NCBI GenBank assembly: GCA_041740495.1
Contig: JBGSLW010000042.1
Span: forward strand, 1-34,751
Source of the DNA: JANMEB01 sp041740495
GTDB lineage: Bacteria; Planctomycetota; Planctomycetia; Pirellulales; Pirellulaceae
DNA: 34,751 nucleotides
Direction of reading: 5' to 3'
Position 1 is the stretch's first letter. Every line of letters starts with the position of its first letter. The notes beneath the pieces were generated by a model. It was not told the origin of the DNA. It was given only the letters and a program-made list of their open reading frames with translations, and did no database searches. The translations under genes were made by a program, and so were the position numbers. This document shows, in pieces, positions 24,075-32,797 of the stretch.

Positions 24075-25028
24075 CTAAAGCGGATGTCCGCCGATTCCCG
24101 GCTTCCACTTGATCATGGTGATTTGATTCCCTTGCTCGTTGTGCCGGACCTGGTCCATAAACGAACGGATCAACAGAAGGCCCCGACCGCTCAGTTTCTC
24201 CAGATTCTCCGAAGTGGTCGGATCGGCGACCGAGCATGGGTCGAAGCCGGGGCCCTGATCCGCGACCTCGAACCGAATTTCTTCCTTGAGGAAGTGGGCA
24301 GTAATCCGCACTCGTCGATCGGCGAACGGCGGCTGCCCCCGCCGCTCCCGAATCGTCTGCACATACTCGACTTCGCAATGCTCGCGCATGCAGGAACTGA
24401 CCTCCAAGTTCCCGTGGTGCATCGCGTTTGTGATCGCCTCATGCAAGGCCATCGCGACCTGGATCGAATCGGGCTCGGCCCACGCCGGCAGATTTCCCTG
24501 CAGATACTCGATCAATCGACCGATCAGGCGGTCGTCGTTTTCCAATTCAAAGGCCACGCGCCACGCGGACCCGTCGACCGTCGTCGGCGGTACCAACACG
24601 CCGCCGGGGACCGGCGGACCTCCTGAGTCCAGTCGCTGATCGGGGTCGTGCGACTGGATTCGTTGGGCGATCCCCAGCACATGCCGGAGCGTGGGAACAA
24701 GATCGCGTGCCAAGTACCGCTTGGGCGAATAATGAGCCGCCCCTTCTCGCAAGGCCGTCAGCGCAATCTCTTGACTCCCTTGGGACGTGATCAAGATCAC
24801 GGGCAGTCCCGGAAAGTCGCGCTTGACCGCTCGGACCAATTCCAATCCGTCCATCTCTGGCATTTGCAGGTCGGTCACCACCGCATCGGGCCGCTGGCGC
24901 CGAATCCGCTCCCAGGCCTCCCGCCCGTCGCAAGCAAACTGGACCTGCCAGGTCGGAACGCAACACAACAACCCACCGATCAGCCGCCGATCGATCGAAC
25001 AGTCATCTACGATCAAGATGGTCGACAT
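24075..25028 (-). CDS. Response regulator receiver fused to RsbW-like anti-sigma ATPase domain
   Basis: The 317-residue cytoplasmic protein has a CheY-like receiver (1-120) with Asp8/Asp9, phosphoacceptor Asp53 (TDLQMPEMDG), Thr81 and Lys103. A linker of about 35 residues follows, then a GHKL ATPase of the RsbW/anti-sigma serine-kinase type: N-box LHEAITNAMHHGN (195-207), G1 DQGPGFD (257-263) and G2 GRGLLLIR (281-288). Such ATPases bind or phosphorylate anti-sigma-factor antagonists or sigma factors. The fusion would let phosphorylation of the receiver control the ATPase domain. The all-in-one architecture is known in several phyla, but the target is unknown here. It starts at ATG 25028. A sensor kinase lies two genes upstream on the same strand. 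Confidence 0.85.
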   Translation of the reverse strand: MSTILIVDDCSIDRRLIGGLLCCVPTWQVQFACDGREAWERIRRQRPDAVVTDLQMPEMDGLELVRAVKRDFPGLPVILITSQGSQEIALTALREGAAHYSPKRYLARDLVPTLRHVLGIAQRIQSHDPDQRLDSGGPPVPGGVLVPPTTVDGSAWRVAFELENDDRLIGRLIEYLQGNLPAWAEPDSIQVAMALHEAITNAMHHGNLEVSSCMREHCEVEYVQTIRERRGQPPFADRRVRITAHFLKEEIRFEVADQGPGFDPCSVADPTTSENLEKLSGRGLLLIRSFMDQVRHNEQGNQITMIKWKPGIGGHPL

Positions 25029-25109
25029 GCCGTTGGCGAGCTCATGGATTGGGGCGACCCGAGACCAGCGCCGGTGACGACCTGGTGCCGCCCCGCGGTC
25101 CCAGCTCAG

Positions 25110-25643
25110 TTACGGGTCAAATTGCTGTTGAAAAGTGGCGCGCGAACGGTCCGGCAGCCGGGCATAGACCATCACGTCGCGGACCGGATTGTAGCGCATG
25201 TCGAAATAGGCGCCCGTCCGCGAGGTAAATCGATTCAGCAGGTATTCTCGAGTCTCTCCCGGGCGGAACGGGACCCCGGTCTCGAAGACCGAATAGTTGT
25301 GATTGACTCGGACGAAGAGATTGGTCCAGGTCTCCTCTCCGACGTTGGTCACGGCGATTTGCATTTCAGGCAGATAATTCCTCTGATCGAAGGGGAGTTG
25401 GTAGAAACTACCAGGCACGTCGCCGATGATTTCGATCTTGGCCTGCAATTGGTTCACTTGGACCGCCGGCAAACTCCAGAAAATCATGGAGATGATCACG
25501 ACCGGTGTCAGACACATCAGCCCCAGCAATGCGGTTAGTGCCCGAGTGCTCAGGCGCGGCGCGTGGGTCCGATAGCTCGTTTGCGGATCGCGGCCGCCCT
25601 CCAGCGAACCGGACTCGATTTTCCAAACTGTCTGCCCACCCAT
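25110..25643 (-). CDS. Single-pass membrane protein of unknown function
   Basis: The 177-residue protein starts at ATG 25643. A basic N-terminus (1-35) is followed by one transmembrane helix (about 36-58, ALTALLGLMCLTPVVIISMI). The rest is a beta-rich extracytoplasmic domain with QIAVTNVGEETWTNLFVRVN and GETREYLLNRF, which resembles an Ig-like or bacterial C2-type fold but is not identified. It lies between the sensor kinase (142 bases upstream) and the receiver/ATPase (81 bases downstream), so it is a candidate accessory or sensing subunit of that signalling unit. I do not recognise the family. Confidence 0.6.
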   Translation of the reverse strand: MGGQTVWKIESGSLEGGRDPQTSYRTHAPRLSTRALTALLGLMCLTPVVIISMIFWSLPAVQVNQLQAKIEIIGDVPGSFYQLPFDQRNYLPEMQIAVTNVGEETWTNLFVRVNHNYSVFETGVPFRPGETREYLLNRFTSRTGAYFDMRYNPVRDVMVYARLPDRSRATFQQQFDP

Positions 25644-25785
25644 AATTCCCTCGCTATCGCCCGGCTAATTCTAGGCATTGACCCATGACGCATCAATTCA
25701 CCCCTTGCCCCAGCGGTGGCCAGACTGCGGCTTTTCACGCGCTCCGCGAGCCTACTTGCGACCTGGAACCAGCCCCGCAGTCCAC

Positions 25786-27114
25786 TCAAGCGGCTTCCGC
25801 TACCGGCAGCTCAATCGCCACCGTGGTCCCCCGATTGGGGTCGGAGAGGAACTGGATCTCGCCCCCCAGCCGCCGCACCAGTCCCCGAGCCAAAAACACC
25901 CCCAAGCCCATCCCTTTGCCAGGAGGTTTTGTCGTGAAAAATGGCTCGCTGACCCGTTTCAACACCTCGGCGGACATTCCGGCGCCGCGATCGGTAACCG
26001 TCAGCCGCCACCGTTGGTTCACCTGTTGTAACGCGACGTCCACCGTGGACCCCGGCGGGCTGGCATCCAAGCCGTTTTGAATGATACCGCGCACCGCCTG
26101 GGCAAACCCCGCCACCGGAACGACCACTTGCCCCTGCAACAAGGCTTCGTCCCCCAAGAATTGAACGCGTTCTCCGTCCGCCAGCGACTCGCGGACCTCG
26201 CTCCAGATCCTTCCCCAGGTGACTGGTCGAATCATCTCGCCCACTGTCTGCCCAGCTTGCGAAGACATTCGGTCCAGGATCTGGCGGCATCGGTCCAACT
26301 CGTTTCGAATCAAATGGACGTCGTCGACGATATCGCGACTGACCTGGTCCTCCCCCAATAATTCGATCGCCTTTTCGACCTCGCGAGCCACCACGGCGAT
26401 GGTCGACATCGGCGTCGCCAGTTCATGTGCCGTACCCGCCGCCAATGTCCCCAGCGCTTCGAATTTGTCCATGTCCGAACGGACCTGCTGGGCTCGTCGC
26501 AGATCGATCTCCCGTTGCCGCAGCGCCGACGTGAGCCGTGTGAGGAAATACACGATCACCGTCGAACTGGCGGCGAACGCCAGCCACAACCCGATTTGCG
26601 CCAACCCCCAGCGTCCGGTAAACCGCATCGGCTCCAGGCCCCAATTCAGATCCAGAATGGGGACATGACGGTAGTCGTAGAGCAACCAGGTGAAGCAAAC
26701 CAGCGCCAACAAATTCAACCCCCAGGCCCAATTCGATTGCAGCAGGACCGCCCCGAGGCACAGGTTGACGAAATAAAAAAGCAGGAACGGATTCGTGACA
26801 CCCCCCGTCGCATACAGCAACCCGGTGAGCGAGAGTAAATCCATTGTCGCGAAAAACCCCAGAATCCAATCCCAATCAAAGCCGAATTGGCCGGGCCGAC
26901 GCGCGTCGAATCGCAACAGTGCGTACAATAACAAGTTGGAGGCGATCGTCGCCGCCACAATCGCCAACAGCGGCGCCAGCGGGAGCTCGATTTGCAGCCC
27001 CCATCGCACCGCGGCGATCGTGATCAATTGCCCGACCACCGCCACCCACCGCAGGTTGAGCAGCCACGTCGCCTGCAGCGCGCGAGCGCCGTGGTAAGTC
27101 CAGGATTCAACCAT
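25786..27114 (-). CDS. RegB/PrrB-like membrane sensor histidine kinase
   Basis: The 442-residue protein has six transmembrane helices (between 15 and 195) with the quinone-site motif GGVTNPF (104-110) between helices 3 and 4, as in RegB/PrrB. A short linker follows, then the H-box AAGTAHELATPMSTI with His230 and the ATPase with N-box QNGLDASPP (346-354), DRGAGM (375-380) and FFTTKPPGKGMGLG (392-405). A cysteine in RCRQIL (Cys276), 46 residues after His230, occupies the place of the redox-active cysteine of RegB (RegB spacing about 40). These features indicate a kinase that senses membrane quinone redox state. No RegA-type regulator is adjacent; the nearest receiver is the fusion at 24075-25028. 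It is divergent from leuA. Confidence 0.85.
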   Translation of the reverse strand: MVESWTYHGARALQATWLLNLRWVAVVGQLITIAAVRWGLQIELPLAPLLAIVAATIASNLLLYALLRFDARRPGQFGFDWDWILGFFATMDLLSLTGLLYATGGVTNPFLLFYFVNLCLGAVLLQSNWAWGLNLLALVCFTWLLYDYRHVPILDLNWGLEPMRFTGRWGLAQIGLWLAFAASSTVIVYFLTRLTSALRQREIDLRRAQQVRSDMDKFEALGTLAAGTAHELATPMSTIAVVAREVEKAIELLGEDQVSRDIVDDVHLIRNELDRCRQILDRMSSQAGQTVGEMIRPVTWGRIWSEVRESLADGERVQFLGDEALLQGQVVVPVAGFAQAVRGIIQNGLDASPPGSTVDVALQQVNQRWRLTVTDRGAGMSAEVLKRVSEPFFTTKPPGKGMGLGVFLARGLVRRLGGEIQFLSDPNRGTTVAIELPVAEAA

Positions 27115-27126
27115 GGGTCAGTTCGC

Positions 27127-27156
27127 TTGACGTCGCTTGAGAGTCGGACCTAAAAT
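27127..27156 (+). promoter_or_regulatory. Sigma-70-type promoter for leuA
   Basis: The -35 hexamer TTGACG (27127-27132) and -10 hexamer TAAAAT (27151-27156) are separated by 18 bases, both one base from consensus. Transcription would start near 27163 and leave a leader of about 120 bases before leuA. It lies in the 169-bp divergent region shared with the sensor kinase. I see no attenuator or leader peptide. Confidence 0.55.
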
Positions 27157-27283
27157 TCTATTGATTTTTGCAAGGTTTGCCCCTCCCCCTACGCTTCCCA
27201 TTGACCGGCCCCGATACCGCACGCGGCGGGCTCGAGGAAAAACGGACCAATCTCTCGTTTCAACTATTTGCCGCACATCGCTC

Positions 27284-28825
27284 ATGGCTACCAATCGGAC
27301 GATCAAGATCTTTGACACGACGTTGCGCGACGGCGAACAATCGCCCGGCTGCAGCATGAATTTAAGTGACAAGCTGCGGATCGCCCAGGCGTTGGTCGAT
27401 CTGGGCGTCGACGTCATCGAAGCCGGCTTTCCGATCGCTTCACCAGGAGATTTTGAATCGGTCCGAGCAGTCGCCTCCCAATTTCGTGGAGCGACGATTT
27501 GCGGGTTGGCCCGCTGCAACGAAGCCGATATCGATCGGGCCTGGGACGCCCTCCGCGTGGCGGAGACTCCGCGGATCCACGTCTTTCTGGCGACGAGCGC
27601 CATCCATCGGGAATTCAAATTGAAGATGACCCCCGACGAGATCATCGCCACGGCCGTCCGCGGCGTGCAGCGGGCCAAGGGGTACTGCGACGACGTCGAA
27701 TTCTCGCCGGAAGATGCGGCCCGCACCGAAATCGATTTCTTGTGCCGCGTCGTCGAAGCCGTCATCGCGGCCGGCGCCACCACCGTCAATATCCCGGACA
27801 CGGTCGGCTACGCTACCCCCACCCAGATGGGAATCGTAATCCGCAACCTGGTGGAACGCGTCCCCAACATCGACCGGGCGACGATCAGCATCCACTGCCA
27901 CGACGATCTGGGACTGGCCGTAGCGAATTCGCTGGCCGCGGTCGAGAACGGGGCAGGGCAGATCGAATGCACCATCAACGGGATCGGGGAGCGAGCCGGT
28001 AACTGTTCGCTGGAGGAGGTCGTGATGGCGATGCGGACTCGACACGACTTCTACCATTGCGACACGCGAATTCACACGGAGAAATTGGTTCCAACCAGCC
28101 GGCTCTTGGCCCAGATCACCGGCATGACCGTTCAGCGCAACAAAGCCATCGTGGGGCGCAATGCGTTCGCTCACGAAGCCGGTATCCACCAGGACGGGAT
28201 GCTGAAAGAACGGACCACGTACGAAATCATGCGGCCGGAGGATGTCGGATTCTCCAAGACCGATCTGGTCCTGGGAAAACATAGCGGCCGTGCCGCTTTG
28301 GGCGACCGCGCCAAGCAACTGGGGTACGACGTCCAAGCGGAACAGCTCAAGCAGATCTTCGATAAATTCAAGGTCTTGGCCGACGAGAAAAAGGAGCTCT
28401 ACGACGGCGATATCGCGGCGTTGATCGAACAAGAATTATTCGGCGCCAGCGAGTCGCAGTGGACGCTGCTGGGCTTCGAAGTCCACCGCCGCGGAGGCGC
28501 CGACGATTCGTTGGACGTTCGCCTGGGAAGGGGCGACGAACAGCGGGAAGGGCATGCCCTGCTGTCTGCCGGACCGCTGGCAGCGGCCTGTATGGCGATC
28601 ACCCAAGCCACCGGCCACCCGCTGGTAGGGAAAGACTTCCGCGCCCGAAGTATCGGCGTCGGTGATTCCACTCGGTTCGAAGTGATGCTGGAAGCCCAGT
28701 CGGGAGAGGATGCTGTCGGCGGCAAAGGGGAATCACGCGATCTCTTGGAGGCGGTGGTCGCCGCCGTGCTCGCCTGTGCCAACCGGATCGAGCTGTTTCA
28801 CCGCCGCGATCACATCCACGCGTAA
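27284..28825 (+). CDS. leuA: 2-isopropylmalate synthase
   Basis: LeuA joins acetyl-CoA and 2-ketoisovalerate, the first step of leucine synthesis. From ATG 27284 it has 513 residues, a normal length. The TIM-barrel shows FDTTLRDGEQSPG (10-22), HCHDD (204-208, metal-binding His), NGIGERAGN (232-240), the LGKHSGR motif near 350 and RNAFAHEAGIHQDG. The C-terminal part (about 385-505) is the LeuA dimer/regulatory domain that binds leucine for feedback control; its HALLSAGPLAAACMAI phrase is typical. The frame stays open upstream to 27137, but that part is Arg/Pro-rich and follows the promoter, so the internal ATG is used. It is a single gene, convergent with the export gene that ends at 28894. 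Confidence 0.95.
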   Translation: MATNRTIKIFDTTLRDGEQSPGCSMNLSDKLRIAQALVDLGVDVIEAGFPIASPGDFESVRAVASQFRGATICGLARCNEADIDRAWDALRVAETPRIHVFLATSAIHREFKLKMTPDEIIATAVRGVQRAKGYCDDVEFSPEDAARTEIDFLCRVVEAVIAAGATTVNIPDTVGYATPTQMGIVIRNLVERVPNIDRATISIHCHDDLGLAVANSLAAVENGAGQIECTINGIGERAGNCSLEEVVMAMRTRHDFYHCDTRIHTEKLVPTSRLLAQITGMTVQRNKAIVGRNAFAHEAGIHQDGMLKERTTYEIMRPEDVGFSKTDLVLGKHSGRAALGDRAKQLGYDVQAEQLKQIFDKFKVLADEKKELYDGDIAALIEQELFGASESQWTLLGFEVHRRGGADDSLDVRLGRGDEQREGHALLSAGPLAAACMAITQATGHPLVGKDFRARSIGVGDSTRFEVMLEAQSGEDAVGGKGESRDLLEAVVAAVLACANRIELFHRRDHIHA

Positions 28826-28893
28826 CCGTTCACGCGCCGAGGGTCTGACGCGTTTTTCGGCTCGTTGGGAATGCACCGCGCGATTCAAAAAGC

Positions 28894-30258
28894 TTACTGG
28901 AAGAGCTGCCGGATTCCGAAGGTGAAGAAGGAGGCGATCCCGAAGTTGACCGCTTCTTCGCACGGTTTGTAGCGCAAGATCAGCGTATCGCCAGCCCGGA
29001 CCAGCAGCCGCTCGCGCGGGTCGTTGAGCGCCCGCTTCATGTCGACCTTGATCGCGATTTGCCGTTGTGCAGGCAAGGGTCGCAACACGATCAAGTCCGT
29101 CGGCGGCATGGTCCCTACCGTGGCGATCAATCCCCCTAAGCCTTGTTGCGAGTTGCCCACGCCCAGCGGCGACTGTCCGGAACGGGCCACCGCCGTCAAC
29201 ACATCCAAATCGTAGTCGCGCGGGAGCGCGAACTCCCCACCACCCAACAGGCCGCCAGTGTAGTAGACCTCGGTTTCCCGGTTGTCGACATACACGATAT
29301 CGCCGTCACGCAAGATGATGTCTTCCATTTTGAAGCGGGGCACCTCGCCCGGCCGCAGACGCAAAGGAATCCGCAGCGTATTCTGCACATCCGATTGTGG
29401 AGGAACGATTCCGTAGGGGAATTGGCTGGGGTCGTTGGATTGATAGAATTGGCGAAGTTGGGCGTCGCGATCGGCGAAATCTTGCCCGCCCCCCCGCAGA
29501 ATCCGGACTTCGGCTTTGGCATTCACCCCAGGCATCCCGCCGGTGTCCGACAGAGCATTCAACACGTCGTTTCGACCTGCCGGCAGCTGCAGAACAAAGC
29601 CTCGGCTGCTGAAGTCCGACGGCGCATTGATCCCCTGCATATTGCCTCGGCCCGAACGATTCGCGGCGAATTGCGGGTTGCTGTAAAGTTGGTTGTCTTG
29701 TCGAACCACAAACACCCGATACGTTCGCTCGCGCAACAGCGTCACGATGCTGCGAGTTTCTGGCTGAACCAGCCCATTCTCGACATACGTTCGTTTGATC
29801 AGCTCTTCGGCCTGCTGAATGGTCAAGCCGCGGACCGGGATCGGATCCACGAGCGGCAGGGAGACCGTTCCGTCCTCGCGGACGGGCACCGGAAAGCCCA
29901 TCGCCGGCGGGAGGTCACTCCCCGGTTCAGGCAGTTGCACGGGAGGCGCTTCATCTTCGTTTCCCAAGACTCCTTCGATAAAGACCCCCAGAACGTCCTC
30001 CTTGTCCAGGATGTAATACGGGGGTTTGGGCTGACGCAATCGTGCCACGTCGATCGGGACCTTGTCCGCCTGCCGTTCGGCCAAAAATCGTTTCGGCACG
30101 CGTCGGGCAGGGATGGAATCGATTGGGATGAACAGTGCCGTGCAGCCGACTTGCGAACAAATGGCCAACAGGAACAGAAGGGCGCCAGGACGAATTTGGA
30201 CCCGAGCAGCAAGGCGGGACACGGGGGTTACAGCCTTCACGTTTTCGCTCCGATTCAT
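28894..30258 (-). CDS. Polysaccharide export protein with SLBB domain (Wza/GfcE type)
   Basis: The 454-residue protein starts at ATG 30258. It has a hydrophobic signal segment (25-38) and a Cys at 39 (SQVGC) that may be lipidated, although the lipobox is imperfect. The poly-export domain begins near 80 (YYILDKEDVLGVFIEG, then VREDGTVSLPLVDPI and GLTIQQAEELI). A soluble-ligand-binding beta-grasp (SLBB) segment follows, with NDVLNALSDTGGMPGV and a second copy (YDLDVLTAVARSG). This architecture is the outer-membrane channel or periplasmic collar that secretes exopolysaccharide. No polymerase, flippase or Wzc-type kinase gene is in the window. It lies 781 bases downstream of the lipoprotein gene start at 31040 and is likely co-transcribed with it. 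Confidence 0.88.
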   Translation of the reverse strand: MNRSENVKAVTPVSRLAARVQIRPGALLFLLAICSQVGCTALFIPIDSIPARRVPKRFLAERQADKVPIDVARLRQPKPPYYILDKEDVLGVFIEGVLGNEDEAPPVQLPEPGSDLPPAMGFPVPVREDGTVSLPLVDPIPVRGLTIQQAEELIKRTYVENGLVQPETRSIVTLLRERTYRVFVVRQDNQLYSNPQFAANRSGRGNMQGINAPSDFSSRGFVLQLPAGRNDVLNALSDTGGMPGVNAKAEVRILRGGGQDFADRDAQLRQFYQSNDPSQFPYGIVPPQSDVQNTLRIPLRLRPGEVPRFKMEDIILRDGDIVYVDNRETEVYYTGGLLGGGEFALPRDYDLDVLTAVARSGQSPLGVGNSQQGLGGLIATVGTMPPTDLIVLRPLPAQRQIAIKVDMKRALNDPRERLLVRAGDTLILRYKPCEEAVNFGIASFFTFGIRQLFQ

Positions 30259-30332
30259 TTGGATCCTGAACTGATTTGGATAGGGCGTCCGCGAGCACTC
30301 GACGCAAAACGCTGAGTCACCCGCGCCGGTTG

Positions 30333-31040
30333 CTATTGAATGCCTCGCCAGCTGGAATTGCTGATCGGCACGGGCATATTCGGTTGGTACGAGCCGTTGC
30401 TGGTTTCGATCGGCATCGGTTCGGCCGCCGTCACATCGGAAGCCCCCATCGAGGTGGCCCCCTCGTGGACTTCCGGAAGGGGCGGCGAGTCCATCGCCGG
30501 CGTTGGACCTGGTTCAATCATCTCGACAGCCTGGTAATACTCCGCCTGGTCCCAGCCCGTTTGCTCTTGTTGCATCGCGTCATCGATCATGCGGGAGAAT
30601 TGCACGTCGCGGTATTGACCGGCGCCGTCTTGCTGCGCCGCACGAACCCCTTCCGGGAATCCTTCGAACCAGGCGTCGATCATCCCCTGCCCATCTGCCG
30701 ACTGGTAGGCAAAGCCCCAGTAATTGCGGGGAGGCATCGCGGGAACATATCCGTCTTCCCCATTGCAAATCGCCGAGTACCCGGCGATGAATCCCTTTTG
30801 GTAATGCGAGGGATGCGCACATTGGCAATTGGCGTAACGCAACCGGTAGGCCCGCTTCGCCCATACGTGATCGCGCCAGCTGCAGAAGCAGCGATCCATG
30901 TAGCCCGTGGTGCCCATCTGAAACGAATTGCACCCAACCAGCTGGCAACTCGCGATCGCCAGCCCCAGCAACATGATTCGGACCAGCCGATTCGCGGCGA
31001 TCAACCCGGCTCGACCAGGCTGAGACGAAAATGCGTTCAT
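30333..31040 (-). CDS. Cys-rich putative lipoprotein associated with exopolysaccharide export
   Basis: Start ATG 31040 has a GGGGGGAUC-type ribosome site and gives 235 residues. The N-terminus is a signal peptide ending in LVGC (Cys37), a good lipobox. The next ~60 residues are Cys/Trp/Tyr-rich (CFCSWRDHVWAKRAYRLRYA, then CQCAHPSHYQKGFIAGYSAI), followed by PRNYWGFAYQSADGQGMIDA and FEGFPEGVRAAQQDG. The C-terminal 70 residues are Pro/Glu/Ser-rich linker-like sequence. Proteins with the GFxAGY...PPRxYWGxxYQ pattern occur beside SLBB export genes in planctomycetes (from memory), so a structural role in the export apparatus is inferred. It precedes the export gene by 74 bases. Confidence 0.72.
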   Translation of the reverse strand: MNAFSSQPGRAGLIAANRLVRIMLLGLAIASCQLVGCNSFQMGTTGYMDRCFCSWRDHVWAKRAYRLRYANCQCAHPSHYQKGFIAGYSAICNGEDGYVPAMPPRNYWGFAYQSADGQGMIDAWFEGFPEGVRAAQQDGAGQYRDVQFSRMIDDAMQQEQTGWDQAEYYQAVEMIEPGPTPAMDSPPLPEVHEGATSMGASDVTAAEPMPIETSNGSYQPNMPVPISNSSWRGIQ

Positions 31041-31268
31041 GATCCCCCCAAGGCACCCCAGCAAGTAACGACGTCCGCTCGTTGTCTCCGGCCCGTCGCC
31101 GCGAATCATCGCGATGGTGACGGGGGACAACGAGTTGTAATCTCAGAGGGTTCATCGCCCGGCTGGGCGGTGAAAGTTTAACGAAGATTCGGGGTATCGC
31201 GTTTTTGACAGTTAAATCGCGCGCACCGGTTCTACTTGTCGTAACGAAAATGAACCTGCTAGCAGCGG

Positions 31269-32426
31269 CTAGCGAGCGCGGCGGTAGCTCATCGCTTCGG
31301 TCACCCGTTCTTGCGCCAACTGCAACGCCGCGTCGCGCGGGAGAATTTTTTCAAGCGTCGACTTCGAAAGCACCGCCTTGGTGTTCTCCCGCAGCTTTTC
31401 CTCGATTTCGGCAAACGCCTGATTCTTGGTGCCGCCCCGATATTCCACGGAGCCGCAGATGACGCCGCCGGCGTTGGCCACGAAATCGGGGACCGACAAG
31501 ATGCCGCGTTCGTGCAAAATCCGCTCGGCCGCCGGGGTAATCGGAATGTTGGCCCCCTGCAGAATCAATTTGCAGGACAGTCGATTTGCATTCCCTTCGT
31601 CGATCACATCGGGCTGAGCGGCCGGCACGAAAATATCGCAATCGAGGTCGATGAATGCATCCCGAGCCAGTTTCTTTCCGCGCGGATAATCCAGTAATCC
31701 ACCCGTTTCCTGCATCACACGGACCAAAAGCGGTACGTCGATTCCTTCGGGCTCATGGATCGTCCCGTCAATGTCGGTCGCGACCGTGACGATCGCTCCC
31801 AGTTCACTGAGATAATTGGCGGCGTGTTTTCCCACATTGCCAAACCCCTGGATCGAGACCCGTGCGCCTTGCATTTCCAAATCGCAGTAGTCGACAGCCA
31901 CCGCGCCCGAAACCGCCAATCCAAAGCCGGTGGCGCCGACCTGGTCCAGCGGAATTCCTCCCAAGACCTGTGATAAGCCGATCGAGCGGCGGATCTCGTC
32001 GCGAATCCAGGCCATCGACGTCTCGTCGGTACCCATGTCCGGACCCGGAATATATTGGTTCATGGGCTCGATCGCCCGAGCAAACTGGCGGATCAATACC
32101 TCCTTGTCGGAGCGATTGAGCGCCCGGGAATCGGCGATAATCCCCGCCTTCCCCCCGCCATGGGGGATTCCCGCCAAAGCGTTCTTCCAGGTCATCGCCC
32201 GTGCCAGCCGAAAAACCTCGTCGACATTCACCGTCGGCGTCATCCGGATCCCACCTATCGCCGGCCCGATCGCCGTGTTGTCAATGACCACGATTCCCCG
32301 CAACTTGCAGCGGGGCTCGTACACATAGACGATTTTTTCAGGGCCGTATTCGTCCGTAAAATTGTGGAAATTGGGGAATGACTTGGATTCCGTCATCGGT
32401 CGCGTTCTTTCGATCGTCGTGGACAT
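31269..32426 (-). CDS. Glu/Leu/Phe/Val dehydrogenase, glutamate-dehydrogenase type
   Basis: The 385-residue enzyme oxidatively deaminates an amino acid, probably glutamate, with NAD(P). The N-terminal domain has Lys81 (TWKNALAGIPHGGGKAG), with the catalytic-lysine motif GGGKAG (90-95, Lys93) and Asp130 (GPDMGTDE). The Rossmann domain shows GFGNVG (194-199). The C-terminus has PAAQPDVI, NAGGVICGSVEYRGG and a helical end. The GGGK form is closer to leucine/valine dehydrogenases than the usual GGAKGG of glutamate dehydrogenases, so specificity is uncertain and no symbol is given. The start ATG 32426 is used; ATG 32396 is also possible. It lies between the export pair and the cytochrome gene, in its own unit. 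Confidence 0.88.
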   Translation of the reverse strand: MSTTIERTRPMTESKSFPNFHNFTDEYGPEKIVYVYEPRCKLRGIVVIDNTAIGPAIGGIRMTPTVNVDEVFRLARAMTWKNALAGIPHGGGKAGIIADSRALNRSDKEVLIRQFARAIEPMNQYIPGPDMGTDETSMAWIRDEIRRSIGLSQVLGGIPLDQVGATGFGLAVSGAVAVDYCDLEMQGARVSIQGFGNVGKHAANYLSELGAIVTVATDIDGTIHEPEGIDVPLLVRVMQETGGLLDYPRGKKLARDAFIDLDCDIFVPAAQPDVIDEGNANRLSCKLILQGANIPITPAAERILHERGILSVPDFVANAGGVICGSVEYRGGTKNQAFAEIEEKLRENTKAVLSKSTLEKILPRDAALQLAQERVTEAMSYRRAR

Positions 32427-32797
32427 GAGTTTGCGGCTCTCCGGGCTGAAGTTCGCAATATTTTAGCAGGTGGCAGTCCCCGCTCCCAGCGGGTAAGGTA
32501 CACATCTAATCCCAAAATCGACCTGACGGGAAGTTTCTTGATCGTTAACGAATTCGGCTCAGTCTGCTAACTTCCAAGTGCCAGCCCTCAATAACCAGCC
32601 GCCTGGCGTGCGCCCGCGATTTCCGCACAACATCGGACCAAAGAAACCCCTGGTTAGCGCCCTCCCGCTGGAAGGCCGGAATGACGACCGCTGCCTTTTT
32701 CCGTTGGCTTGGATTGCCTTAATCGATTCGCCCCGCGAGCCCTTCGGCGGTAAACTTGCACGCGTTGGTCCCACCAAAGGAGTCAGACGAATCGGCC
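32427..32797. other. Divergent intergenic region between dehydrogenase and cytochrome genes
   Basis: No gene is convincing. A small stem CCCGCT/AGCGGG (32479-32493) has no T-run. A TAAAAT hexamer on the minus strand (32460-32465) could be a -10 box for the dehydrogenase, but no -35 is evident. GGAG at 32779-32782 lies 15 bases from the cytochrome start, a long spacing. Confidence 0.4.

Noticed and set aside
31206..31211. Perfect -35 box TTGACA on the plus strand
   Set aside because: No matching -10 at proper spacing and no plus-strand gene downstream; the neighbouring genes are on the minus strand.
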